DNA of 64,000 nt from CAYYKK01 sp964467935 (GTDB lineage Bacteria; Myxococcota_A; Polyangia; Polyangiales; Polyangiaceae): positions 4,058 through 68,057 of the forward strand of contig CAYYKK010000003.1 in assembly GCA_964467935.1 (NCBI GenBank), given 5' to 3'. The notes under the pieces are model-generated. The model saw nothing but the letters and a program-made list of their open reading frames with translations. It made no database searches and was not told the origin of the DNA. The translations under genes and the position numbers were made by a program. This document shows, piece by piece, positions 17,140 through 24,589 of the stretch. The stretch's first letter is position 1. Every line of letters begins with the position of its first letter.

Positions 17140-18024
17140 GTGGCGAAGAAGCGAACGGATCGGGACGAGAGCGGAGAGAAGCCCCAGCGTGGAGCGCGGT
17201 CGGACGACGCGTCGGGCAAGTCGGCCCCTCGGCGCCCGGCTTCGGGCGCGGGGCGCTCGGGTGGTCGTCCTGCCGGCGCGCGCGGGCAGACGAGCGGCGG
17301 TCGGAGCCCCGCTGCGGGCGCGCGGACGCCGCGCGGTCCGCGCACCGAGCGCATCCTCTCGAGCACCGATCGACCGCGGATCAAGGCGACCCACGGATCG
17401 AAGTCGGGACCCGAGGCACGCGAGCGCCGCGCCTCCGAGGGGCGCCCGGATCGGCCGCTGCGGTCGATCCCCCTTCGCAACCCCGCCGCTCCGCCGAAGC
17501 GCCCGCTCCCGGGCGTGCGGCGCACGCCAGCCCGCGCGGAAGGGCTGAACGGCGCCGCGACGCCGGGGGCCTCGGCGCAGGCCGTTCTGCAGGGCCGCAT
17601 CCCCGGTGTCGCGAAGCGCCGCAGCGTCCCGCCGCCCGCGCCCGCTCCGTCGAGCGCGTCGAAGGAGCTCGCGCTCGCGATCGCCGCGGCCGGCCTCGAC
17701 AAGAAGGCGCTCGGTGTCGAGGTGCTCGATGTCACGGGCAAGGTCGACTACGCCGACTTCCTCGTCATCATGACGGGCTCGAGCGATCGCCACGTCCACG
17801 CCATCGCGACGGGCATCGACGAGGCGCTGCGCAAGCGCAAGATCCAGCCGCTCTCCATCGAGGGGCTGACGGCGGCGACCTGGGTCCTCATCGACTACGA
17901 CGACGTCGTCGTGCACGTCTTCCAAGAGGACACGCGGCGCGTCTACGACATCGAGGGCCTCTGGATGGACGCGAGCCGCGTCGAGGTCAGCGAGGTCGAC
18001 GGGCCGTCGCCGACCGCGCGCTGA
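17140..18024 (+). CDS. rsfS: Ribosomal silencing factor RsfS (Iojap) with long N-terminal extension
   Basis: RsfS binds ribosomal protein uL14 and blocks subunit joining under starvation. The conserved domain occupies about residues 168-285: ALAIAAAGLDKKALGVEVLD, then DYADFLVIMTGSSDRHVHAI, then VLIDYDDVVVHVFQEDTRR. The typical protein has 105-130 residues; this one has an extra 165-residue Arg/Gly/Pro/Ser-rich N-terminus that looks disordered and RNA-binding. GTG start. The rlmH gene follows 37 bases downstream, the usual pairing. Confidence 0.93.
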   Translation: MAKKRTDRDESGEKPQRGARSDDASGKSAPRRPASGAGRSGGRPAGARGQTSGGRSPAAGARTPRGPRTERILSSTDRPRIKATHGSKSGPEARERRASEGRPDRPLRSIPLRNPAAPPKRPLPGVRRTPARAEGLNGAATPGASAQAVLQGRIPGVAKRRSVPPPAPAPSSASKELALAIAAAGLDKKALGVEVLDVTGKVDYADFLVIMTGSSDRHVHAIATGIDEALRKRKIQPLSIEGLTAATWVLIDYDDVVVHVFQEDTRRVYDIEGLWMDASRVEVSEVDGPSPTAR

Positions 18025-18061
18025 GCGCGGGCGCGTCACGGGTCACCGCGCCGAGCTCGTC

Positions 18062-18499
18062 GTGAAGATCGCGATCATCGCCGTCGGCAAGGTCAAGGAG
18101 AAGCCCCTCCGGGCCATGGTCGACGAGTACGCCGGACGGATCCGGCGCTACACGAGCCTCGACGAGGTGGAGCTCGACGACCTCCCCGCGGCGAAGCTCG
18201 CGCCCGCGATGAAGCGCGCCGCCGGCGGCGCAGCGCTCGTCGCGCTCGACATGGATGGGCGCGCGCTCGACAGCTTCGCCTTCGCGCGAGAGATCGCGCG
18301 ACTCGGCTCGACCGGCAAGGGAGACATCGCGTTCCTGATCGGCGGCAAGGACGGCTTGCCCGACGCGCTGCAGAAGGAGGCGACCGCGTGCTGGTCGCTC
18401 TCGAAGATGACGTTCCCCCACCGTCTCGCGCGGCTCATGCTCGTCGAGCAGGTCTATCGCGCGATGACGATCTTGCGGGGCGAGCCGTACGGGCTCTGA
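18062..18499 (+). CDS. rlmH: 23S rRNA pseudouridine-1915 N3-methyltransferase
   Basis: RlmH, a SPOUT methyltransferase, uses S-adenosylmethionine to methylate pseudouridine 1915 in 70S ribosomes. At 145 residues it has the expected length. The knot region is present (DIAFLIGGKDGLPDAL, then SLSKMTFPHRLARLMLVEQVYRA). The extreme C-terminus reads GEPYGL, whereas the family normally ends with PYHR; the Tyr is kept but His-Arg is replaced. GTG start. It is downstream of rsfS. Confidence 0.93.
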   Translation: MKIAIIAVGKVKEKPLRAMVDEYAGRIRRYTSLDEVELDDLPAAKLAPAMKRAAGGAALVALDMDGRALDSFAFAREIARLGSTGKGDIAFLIGGKDGLPDALQKEATACWSLSKMTFPHRLARLMLVEQVYRAMTILRGEPYGL

Positions 18500-18513
18500 C
18501 CCCGCGGGGGTGG

Positions 18514-19521
18514 TCACTCCTCGGGGCGCGGCTTCTTCTTCTTCGCCTTCTTCTTCGGCGCGCCGGCGGGCTCCGACTTCTTCCGGGGCGCGTCGGTCTT
18601 CGCCTTCGCCGCGTCGGCCTTTCCGCTCGCGTCGAGCTTCTTCTTCTCCGCGTCGGCCTTCTTCTTGGCCTTGGCCTTCTTCGTCTCCTCGTCGTCCTCG
18701 CGGAACTCCTTCTTCTGGAAGATGTAAACGAGGCCGATCGACACGAAGTAGAGCACGCAGGCGGGGATCGCCATGACGAGCTGGCTCGTCCAGTCCGGGG
18801 GCGTGAGGACCGCCGCGACGACGAACGCGATGAAGATGTAATAGCGAGTGAACTTCAGGAGCATCCTGTGGTTCACGACGCCGATCATCGCGAGGAACGT
18901 CAGCAGGATCGGGATCTCGAAGACGATGCCGAAGCCGAACAGCATCTGCATCACGAAGTCGATGTAGTCCTCCATCATGACCGTGGGCACGATGGTGACG
19001 ACCTTCTGCGCGTCGACGTCGCCCGAGAGGCTCAGGAAGTAGCCGAACGTGAAGGGGAACGCGCCGAGGTAGCCGAACCAACCGCCGCCGACGAAGAGCA
19101 GCGTCGAGACGACGACGAACGGCAGCACGTACCTCTTCTCCCTCGAGTAGAGGCCGGGCGCGACGAACGACCACAGCTGGTAGAAGATGAACGGGGCGGC
19201 GAGCGCGGCGCCGCCGATGATCGCGAGCTTCACGTACGCGACGAGCGCGGCCGCGGGCGACGCGAAGTGGAGCGACGGCTCGCCGGCGACGTGCTGCGCG
19301 CGCCACGAGTCGGAGAAGGGCCGGACGATCGCCGCCAGGATCTTCTCCTTGAAGTACCAGGCGACGATGCAGCCCGCGATGAGCGAGCCCAGCGCCCACA
19401 CGATGCGCTTGCGGAGCTCCTCGATGTGCTCCCAGAACGTCATCGGCTTGTCGTCTTCGGGCGAGTCCGCGTCGCGCTCCTCGTCCTCGTCGCGCTCACC
19501 CGCCTTCACGATGTCGCTCAC
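18514..19521 (-). CDS. tatC: Sec-independent translocase subunit TatC
   Basis: TatC is the multispanning receptor that, with TatB, recognises twin-arginine signal peptides of folded proteins. The 335-residue protein begins with an acidic leader and then MTFWEHIEELRKRIVWALGS, the hallmark cytoplasmic TatC N-terminus, followed by six predicted transmembrane helices. It has an unusual C-terminal tail of about 75 residues made almost only of Lys, Ala, Glu and Asp. The GTG start overlaps the tatB stop by four bases (GTGA), implying coupled translation. Confidence 0.95.
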   Translation of the reverse strand: MSDIVKAGERDEDEERDADSPEDDKPMTFWEHIEELRKRIVWALGSLIAGCIVAWYFKEKILAAIVRPFSDSWRAQHVAGEPSLHFASPAAALVAYVKLAIIGGAALAAPFIFYQLWSFVAPGLYSREKRYVLPFVVVSTLLFVGGGWFGYLGAFPFTFGYFLSLSGDVDAQKVVTIVPTVMMEDYIDFVMQMLFGFGIVFEIPILLTFLAMIGVVNHRMLLKFTRYYIFIAFVVAAVLTPPDWTSQLVMAIPACVLYFVSIGLVYIFQKKEFREDDEETKKAKAKKKADAEKKKLDASGKADAAKAKTDAPRKKSEPAGAPKKKAKKKKPRPEE

Positions 19522-20363
19522 GGGCTGGGCTCGTCTTTCTCGATCGGGCGGGCCGCGGCCTCGCCGTGGGTGGCCTTCGGTGGGACGAAGTCGGGCACGG
19601 CCGAAGACGGCTCGTCGCTCGTCGAGCTCGCGTCGATCGCGGCTCCCCCTTCGGTCGCCGCGCCTGCGGGGGTGACCTCGTCGGAGGGAGCCCCTCCGTC
19701 GCCTTCGCCCGCGCCGTCGGCCGCCTCGTCCGCGGGCGGACCGAACGCCTCGGGATCCTCGTCGGGGTAGGCGTCCGGATCGTCGAGATCGTCGGGCAGC
19801 GCGTCGTAGGAATCGCAGCCCATCGTCGGGTACTCGCGCTCGCGGAAGGAGAAGAAGCCTTGCGCGGAGAGCACCGCCATCGCCTGATCCGATCCCCGGC
19901 GGACCGTCCCCTCGGCGGGACGAATGAGTGACTGGGCGGTCGACGCCGCGCCGATCGCGGGCACGTCGATCCCCGCCGCGCTGGCAGGAGCGGGCGACGC
20001 GCCGGCGCGATCGGAGACGGGCGCGGTCGGCGTCGGGCGCGCCGGGCTCGTCACCGGGGCCGAGGCGGCGGCCGCCGCGTTCGACAGGGCCTGGCCCACG
20101 ATCCCGGCGGGCGAGGCCTTGAGGAGGCTTTGGATGACCGGGGATCGCGCCAGGCTCTGCAGCTCGCGGATCTCCTTCTCGAGGCCCTCCTCGCGGATGA
20201 TCCGATCGATGCCGGTGTTCTCGCGGACGTTCGACGTCATGCGCCGAACCTTCGCGACCCATTGGCCCGCGGTGCGCATCATCCCGGGCAGCTTCTTGGG
20301 GCCGACGACGACGATCCCCACGACGAGGAGGATCATGATCTCGGCGCCGCTCATGCCGAACAC
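19518..20363 (-). CDS. tatB: Sec-independent translocase subunit TatB
   Basis: A TatA/B-type protein: one N-terminal helix (MSGAEIMILLVVGIVVVGPK) with the conserved GPKKLP hinge, then an amphipathic helix (MMRTAGQWVAKVRRMTSNVR) and a long charged helix. Being next to tatC and larger than TatA, it is taken as TatB. At 281 residues it is longer than usual owing to a Pro/Ala linker and an acidic tail (DALPDDLDDPDAYPDEDPEA). The GTG start gives the typical MFG beginning. No separate tatA is in the window. Confidence 0.88.
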   Translation of the reverse strand: MFGMSGAEIMILLVVGIVVVGPKKLPGMMRTAGQWVAKVRRMTSNVRENTGIDRIIREEGLEKEIRELQSLARSPVIQSLLKASPAGIVGQALSNAAAAASAPVTSPARPTPTAPVSDRAGASPAPASAAGIDVPAIGAASTAQSLIRPAEGTVRRGSDQAMAVLSAQGFFSFREREYPTMGCDSYDALPDDLDDPDAYPDEDPEAFGPPADEAADGAGEGDGGAPSDEVTPAGAATEGGAAIDASSTSDEPSSAVPDFVPPKATHGEAAARPIEKDEPSP

Positions 20364-20493
20364 GTCCGTACGCTAGCCCCTCGTACCCCGAGAATCCAGC
20401 GCGGGATCCGCGGTCGCCGCGGCGGCGCGACGTCGATGCGGCGCGGCACGAGAAACGGCGTATGCTGGGCGCTCCTCCTTCGCACGGACCACC
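20364..20493. promoter_or_regulatory. Divergent promoter region, tatBC versus amidation-like operon
   Basis: This 130-base spacer separates tatB (minus) from the plus-strand three-gene unit at 20494, so both promoters should lie here. It is GC-rich with no recognisable operator or consensus sigma-70 pair. Confidence 0.4.
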
Positions 20494-21234
20494 ATGACCC
20501 GATCCTCGCTCTGCGCCGCCGTGGCGCTCTTCGCGGCGGTCGCCGCGGCCCCCGACGCGCGCGCCGACCTGCCGCCTCCGGACGGCACCAAGTTCGTGGG
20601 CTACGCTTTCACCATCGAGAACCTCGACGCGTGGAAGGACTTCGCCGTCGTCGCGTTCCCGTGCGGAGGCTCGAACGGCGCGCCGGTCCGGGAGCTCGCG
20701 GTGCTCGAGCCGGGCAAGTCGGTCGCCGTCGGCCGACGCGGCGGCGACTGCAAGCTGTACGAGGTCGCGCGCGCGGATCTGGACGCGTTCATGAAGTCGT
20801 ACAAGCCGACGCACGGCTACGAGGACAAGCTGGTCGAAGACTTCTTCGCGAGCTCGAAGGTGCACGCCTGCGAGGGCGGACCGAACCTCACGTTCACCCT
20901 GCCGACCTCCGACCCGCGCAACACGTTCGAAGAGAAGCTGTTCGCGAAAGAGCTCGACGCGAAGGCGTGCGTCATCGTCGCGGCCAACGCCGCGGCGAGC
21001 CCGACGCCCACGAGCCAGCCGGCCGCGCCGGACGCGCCGAGCCCGAGCGGCGCGCCGCCCGTCACGCCCCCCGCGTCGTCCTCGGCTGCGCCGCCGGACG
21101 CGGTGCCGCCCGGATCGCGCGGATGCGGAGGCTGCGCGGTGAGCCCCTCCGAGGCGGGCGTCTCGGCCTTCCTCGCGGTGGGCCTCGTGGCGCTGCTCTC
21201 CAGCCGGAGGCGCGGGCGAACGCCCCGCTCCTAG
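20494..21234 (+). CDS. Secreted protein with MYXO-CTERM-type anchor
   Basis: A 246-residue exported protein. An N-terminal signal peptide (SSLCAAVALFAAVAAAPDARA) is followed by a domain with conserved-looking Cys residues (VAFPCGG, GGDCKLY, HACEGG, AKACVIV), a Pro/Ala/Ser linker and a C-terminal tail RGCGGCAVSP, then a hydrophobic helix and SSRRRGR. This Cys-helix-Arg arrangement is the MYXO-CTERM sorting signal of myxobacterial surface proteins. The domain is not recognised. The stop lies four bases before the start of the PHM-like gene, so it is the first gene of that operon. Confidence 0.75.
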   Translation: MTRSSLCAAVALFAAVAAAPDARADLPPPDGTKFVGYAFTIENLDAWKDFAVVAFPCGGSNGAPVRELAVLEPGKSVAVGRRGGDCKLYEVARADLDAFMKSYKPTHGYEDKLVEDFFASSKVHACEGGPNLTFTLPTSDPRNTFEEKLFAKELDAKACVIVAANAAASPTPTSQPAAPDAPSPSGAPPVTPPASSSAAPPDAVPPGSRGCGGCAVSPSEAGVSAFLAVGLVALLSSRRRGRTPRS

Positions 21235-21238
21235 CGCC

Positions 21239-22465
21239 GTGACCCGACGGCGAACGATCGGCGGTTCGGCGCTCGCGCTCGCGGCGCTCGCGTCGGCCTC
21301 GTTCGCTTCGTCGGTCGCGGCCTGCGGCAACCGCGCCGCGCCGACGTGGGACGACGACGTGGCGCCGTTGCTCGCCGCGCGCTGCGTCGGCTGCCACCGC
21401 GCGGACGGCGCCGCGTTCTCGCTCGAGTCGTACGAAGCGGCTCGGTCGTTCGGCCCCGCGATCGCGCACGACGTCGAGGCGCGGATCATGCCGCCGTGGC
21501 CGCCGACCGACGGCGAAGGCTGCCCTCCGTTCCAGGGCGATCGACACCTCGCCCGGGGCGACATCGATCTCCTTCGTCGCTGGGTGTCCGACGGCATGCC
21601 CCGAGGCGGGGCGGGCTCGCCGATCTCGGTCCCGCCCTCGTTCGGCGTCCTCGAGGGGATCTCGGTGGAGCTCGGGCCGGACGCGCCGTACCAACCGAAG
21701 ATCGACTCGGACGACTACCACTGCTTCCTGGTCGATCCCGGCCTGACCGAGGACGCGTTCATCACGGCCTATCGGGTCGCCGCGGGCCGCGCCGTCCATC
21801 ACCTCGAGATCTGGGAGGTCGAGGACGACGGCGACGTTCCGAAGCTCGCCTCGCTCGACGCGCTCACGCCCGAGCCGGGCTTCGAGTGCACGCAGTGGCC
21901 CGGCTACCTCGTCCGGAACCTGTCGGTGTGGGGACCGAGCGATCCGGTTCGGCGTCACCCGGCCGGGACCGGCGTGCGCCTCCGCGCCGGAAAGAAGATC
22001 GTGTTGCAGGTGCACTACCATCAAGCCACCGTGCCCGACCAGACGCACGTGGGTCTCGCGCTCGCGAGCCACGTCGACCACGAGGCGAGCCTCATGATGA
22101 TGGCTCCGGGCTATTTCACGCTGCCGCCGCGGGAGCCGGGGATCACCGTCCACGCGAGCATGAAGATCACCGACCCGCTCACGCTGTGGGGCGTCCGAGG
22201 GCACATGCACCGGCTCGGCAGCGCGATCCACATCCGTCGCGAGCACCCGAACGGGCCGGAGTGCCTCCTGTCGATCCCGTCGTGGAGCGCGGACTGGCAG
22301 CTCATGTACTTCTACGATCACCCCATCGACCTCGCGCCCGGCGACACGATCGACACGGATTGCACCTACAACACGATGTCGAAGTCGACGCCCGTCCGGG
22401 ACGGCATCACCGCCGACGACGAGATGTGCAACGGCTACCTCTACGTGACGGGACGCGCGCCGTGA
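21239..22465 (+). CDS. Cytochrome c-fused copper monooxygenase, PHM-like
   Basis: A 408-residue predicted lipoprotein (lipobox VAAC, Cys29). Residues 35-110 are a small cytochrome c domain with heme site CVGCH (49-53). The rest is a copper type II monooxygenase resembling peptidylglycine alpha-hydroxylating monooxygenase (PHM). All copper ligands can be matched: His187-His188 (VHHLEIW) and His259 (LQVHYH) for CuH; His322 and His324 (RGHMHRLG) and Met396 (DEMCNGY) for CuM. Arg320, Asn398 and Tyr400 match the PHM residues that bind the peptide carboxylate, which favours PHM over dopamine beta-monooxygenase. The expected reaction is hydroxylation of a C-terminal glycine. Its GTGA stop/start overlap with the PAL-like gene implies a common function. 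Confidence 0.87.
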   Translation: MTRRRTIGGSALALAALASASFASSVAACGNRAAPTWDDDVAPLLAARCVGCHRADGAAFSLESYEAARSFGPAIAHDVEARIMPPWPPTDGEGCPPFQGDRHLARGDIDLLRRWVSDGMPRGGAGSPISVPPSFGVLEGISVELGPDAPYQPKIDSDDYHCFLVDPGLTEDAFITAYRVAAGRAVHHLEIWEVEDDGDVPKLASLDALTPEPGFECTQWPGYLVRNLSVWGPSDPVRRHPAGTGVRLRAGKKIVLQVHYHQATVPDQTHVGLALASHVDHEASLMMMAPGYFTLPPREPGITVHASMKITDPLTLWGVRGHMHRLGSAIHIRREHPNGPECLLSIPSWSADWQLMYFYDHPIDLAPGDTIDTDCTYNTMSKSTPVRDGITADDEMCNGYLYVTGRAP

Positions 22466-23460
22466 GCGTCGCGACGCGGCTCGTCGGCGTGTGCTCGCTC
22501 GTCGCCGCGGCGGCGGCGCTCCCCGCCGCGTGCTCGCCGACCCCGCACGCCGCGCGCTACGCGGTCGTCGCGGACTGGCCTCATTTGCCGGACGGGATGC
22601 TCCTCGGCCAGGTCTCGGGCGTGGGCGTCGACGCCTCTGGCGGCGTGATGCTCTTCCGCCGTGCCGCGCGCGATTGGGTCACGCCGCTTCCGACCGATCC
22701 CATCGCCGACCCGACCATCTTGCGCTTCGATGCGAAGACGGGCGCGCTCTCGGAGAGCCTCGGTGCAGGCCAGTTCGCGATGCCCCACGGCCTCACCATC
22801 GACGCGAAGGGGCACCTCTGGGTCACCGACGTCGCCCTTCAGCAGGTGTTCGAGCTCGACGCGACGGGCAGGGTGCTGCTCACGCTCGGCGAGCGCGGCG
22901 TCGCGGGGGACGACGAGACGCACTTCAACATGCCGACCGACGTCGCCGTCGCCGACGACGGGACCTTCTTCGTGAGCGACGGCTATGGCAACTCGCGCGT
23001 CGTCCGGTTCTCGCCCGAGGGGCGCTTCGAGCGATCCTGGGGCGAAGTGGGCGTCCTCCCGGGGCAGTTCGTGGTGCCGCACGGCATCGCGCTCGGCCCC
23101 GACGGGAACGTGTACGTCGCCGACCGCGGCAACGCGCGCGTGCAGATCTTCGATCGTGACGGCACGTTCGTCGGCAAGTGGGAGAGCGCGGCGCTCGGTC
23201 GACCCTGGAGCATCGCGTTCGATGCGGACGGGCTCGCGTTCGTCGTCGATGGCGGGGACCAGCCCGCGAGCGGTCCGGACCGCGCGCGCATCCTCGAGGT
23301 CGACGAGCGTGGTCAGATCGTCGGCTCGTTCGGCTCCGTCGGCGCCGCGCCGGGGCAGATGCGCCAGCCGCACGACATCGCCGTCGGCAGCGACGGATCG
23401 GTGTACGTCGTCGAGGTCGGCGCCGGCAAGCGCGCGCAGAAGTTCGCGCCGCAGCCCTGA
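22462..23460 (+). CDS. Peptidyl-alpha-hydroxyglycine alpha-amidating lyase (PAL)-like NHL propeller
   Basis: A 332-residue exported protein (signal peptide, possible lipobox at Cys24) folding as a six-bladed NHL propeller. It matches animal PAL over its whole length: LGQVSGV, FRRAARDW, MPHGL, LWVTDVALQQVF, PTDVAV, VSDGYGNSR, VPHGIAL, DRGNARVQ and QPHDIAV. The three zinc His (109, 207, 304), catalytic Arg67 and Tyr175, and Asp305 are kept; the Met two residues before the third zinc His is Gln302. PAL cleaves the hydroxyglycine made by PHM into an amidated peptide and glyoxylate. GTG start inside the stop region of the PHM-like gene. Confidence 0.87.
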   Translation: MSVATRLVGVCSLVAAAAALPAACSPTPHAARYAVVADWPHLPDGMLLGQVSGVGVDASGGVMLFRRAARDWVTPLPTDPIADPTILRFDAKTGALSESLGAGQFAMPHGLTIDAKGHLWVTDVALQQVFELDATGRVLLTLGERGVAGDDETHFNMPTDVAVADDGTFFVSDGYGNSRVVRFSPEGRFERSWGEVGVLPGQFVVPHGIALGPDGNVYVADRGNARVQIFDRDGTFVGKWESAALGRPWSIAFDADGLAFVVDGGDQPASGPDRARILEVDERGQIVGSFGSVGAAPGQMRQPHDIAVGSDGSVYVVEVGAGKRAQKFAPQP

Positions 23461-23475
23461 AGAGACGCCGCGCGG

Positions 23476-23496
23476 CCCCGCGCGGGGGGCGCCTTT
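23476..23496 (+). terminator. Possible terminator of the amidation-like operon
   Basis: The perfect palindrome ccccgcgcgggg (23476-23487) lies shortly after the PAL-like stop codon and is followed by more G/C and TTT at 23494-23496. The run of T is short, so this is only a plausible intrinsic terminator. Confidence 0.35.
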
Positions 23497-23594
23497 GTGC
23501 GCAGGTGCGCATCGTTTGCGTGCCATCGCGGCCGATCGCGTGAGGATTCCGCAGCCGCGCGACGGAACGGCGATTGCTCTCGCGTGAGCCTTCG

Positions 23595-24581
23595 ATGACC
23601 ACGCGACCTCGGCCGCCGCAGCGCTCGTACCCCGACACGGGGGAGCTCGAGGCAGCAGGACAGAAGCTCTCGGTGATGGTCGTCGACGACGAGGACTCGT
23701 CGCGGCGAGGGATGATGCTCGCGATGCGCGAGCTCGGGCATCGTTGCGTCGTCGCCAGAGACGGCGTCGAGGCGCTCGAGCTCCACGCGCACCAGCCTGT
23801 CGATCTCATGATCAGCGACTGGAGCATGCCGAACATGAACGGCGTCGAGCTCTGCAAGGCGATCCGCGAGCGCCCCGATCGTTACGTCTACTTCATCTTC
23901 ACCACCGCGCTCAGCGACAAGTCCCATCTGCTCCAGGGCATGCAAGCGGGCGCCGACGACTTCATCGGCAAGCCGGTGGACTTCGACGAGCTCTCGGCGC
24001 GGCTCATCTCGGCCAAGCGCGTGATCGGCCTTCACCGCGCGCTCAGCGCGCGCAACCGAACGCTGCGCCGCGACAGCCAGCAGTACTTCCAGGCGGCGCG
24101 CATCGACGCGCTGACGAGCACGCGCAACCGCCTCGCGCTCATGGAGGATCTCGACGAGCTCGCGGAGCGGTCTCGGCGCGAGGGGCGATCGCTCTGCCTC
24201 GCCATGTGCGACGTCGATCAGTTCAAGGCGTACAACGATCACTTCGGCCACCTGGCCGGCGACGAGGCGCTCGCGCGGGTCGCGCAGGTGCTCGCGAGGC
24301 AGCTCCGCAAGAGCGACACGCTCTATCGGTTCGGCGGCGAGGAGTTCGTCGTCACGCTGCCCGACCAGACGCGCGAGACGGCGAAGGTCGCGATGGACCG
24401 CATCCGGCGCGCGGTCGAGCTCGCCGCCGTGCCGCAAGCGCCAGGGGCCTCCTGGCCGGTGGTGACGATCAGCGTCGGCATCTCCGAGGTCGAGGGAGGG
24501 CGGGTCGGCGACGGGCTCAAGCTCGCCGACGACGCGCTCTACCGAGCGAAGGCGAGCGGGCGCAACTGCGTCGCGCTCTGA
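23595..24581 (+). CDS. Response regulator with GGDEF diguanylate cyclase output
   Basis: Makes cyclic di-GMP from GTP when its receiver is phosphorylated. The 328-residue protein has a CheY-like receiver (about 26-145; Asp31/32, phosphoacceptor Asp75 in ISDWSMP, Lys126) joined by a short helix to a GGDEF domain (about 165-325). The active site is GGEEF (247-251), and the inhibitory site RxxD is intact (Arg238-Asp241), so product feedback is expected. This is a PleD/WspR-type arrangement with one receiver. ATG23595 is preferred to an in-frame TTG at 23574. No cognate histidine kinase is adjacent. Confidence 0.93.
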   Translation: MTTRPRPPQRSYPDTGELEAAGQKLSVMVVDDEDSSRRGMMLAMRELGHRCVVARDGVEALELHAHQPVDLMISDWSMPNMNGVELCKAIRERPDRYVYFIFTTALSDKSHLLQGMQAGADDFIGKPVDFDELSARLISAKRVIGLHRALSARNRTLRRDSQQYFQAARIDALTSTRNRLALMEDLDELAERSRREGRSLCLAMCDVDQFKAYNDHFGHLAGDEALARVAQVLARQLRKSDTLYRFGGEEFVVTLPDQTRETAKVAMDRIRRAVELAAVPQAPGASWPVVTISVGISEVEGGRVGDGLKLADDALYRAKASGRNCVAL

Positions 24582-24589
24582 GCGGCGCG

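Noticed and set aside
21239..21330. RRRTIGG near the start of the PHM-like protein as a twin-arginine signal, linking it to the adjacent tatBC genes.
   Set aside because: The motif fits the Tat consensus poorly and cytochrome c domains normally need Sec export with heme attachment outside; proximity to tatBC is not enough.
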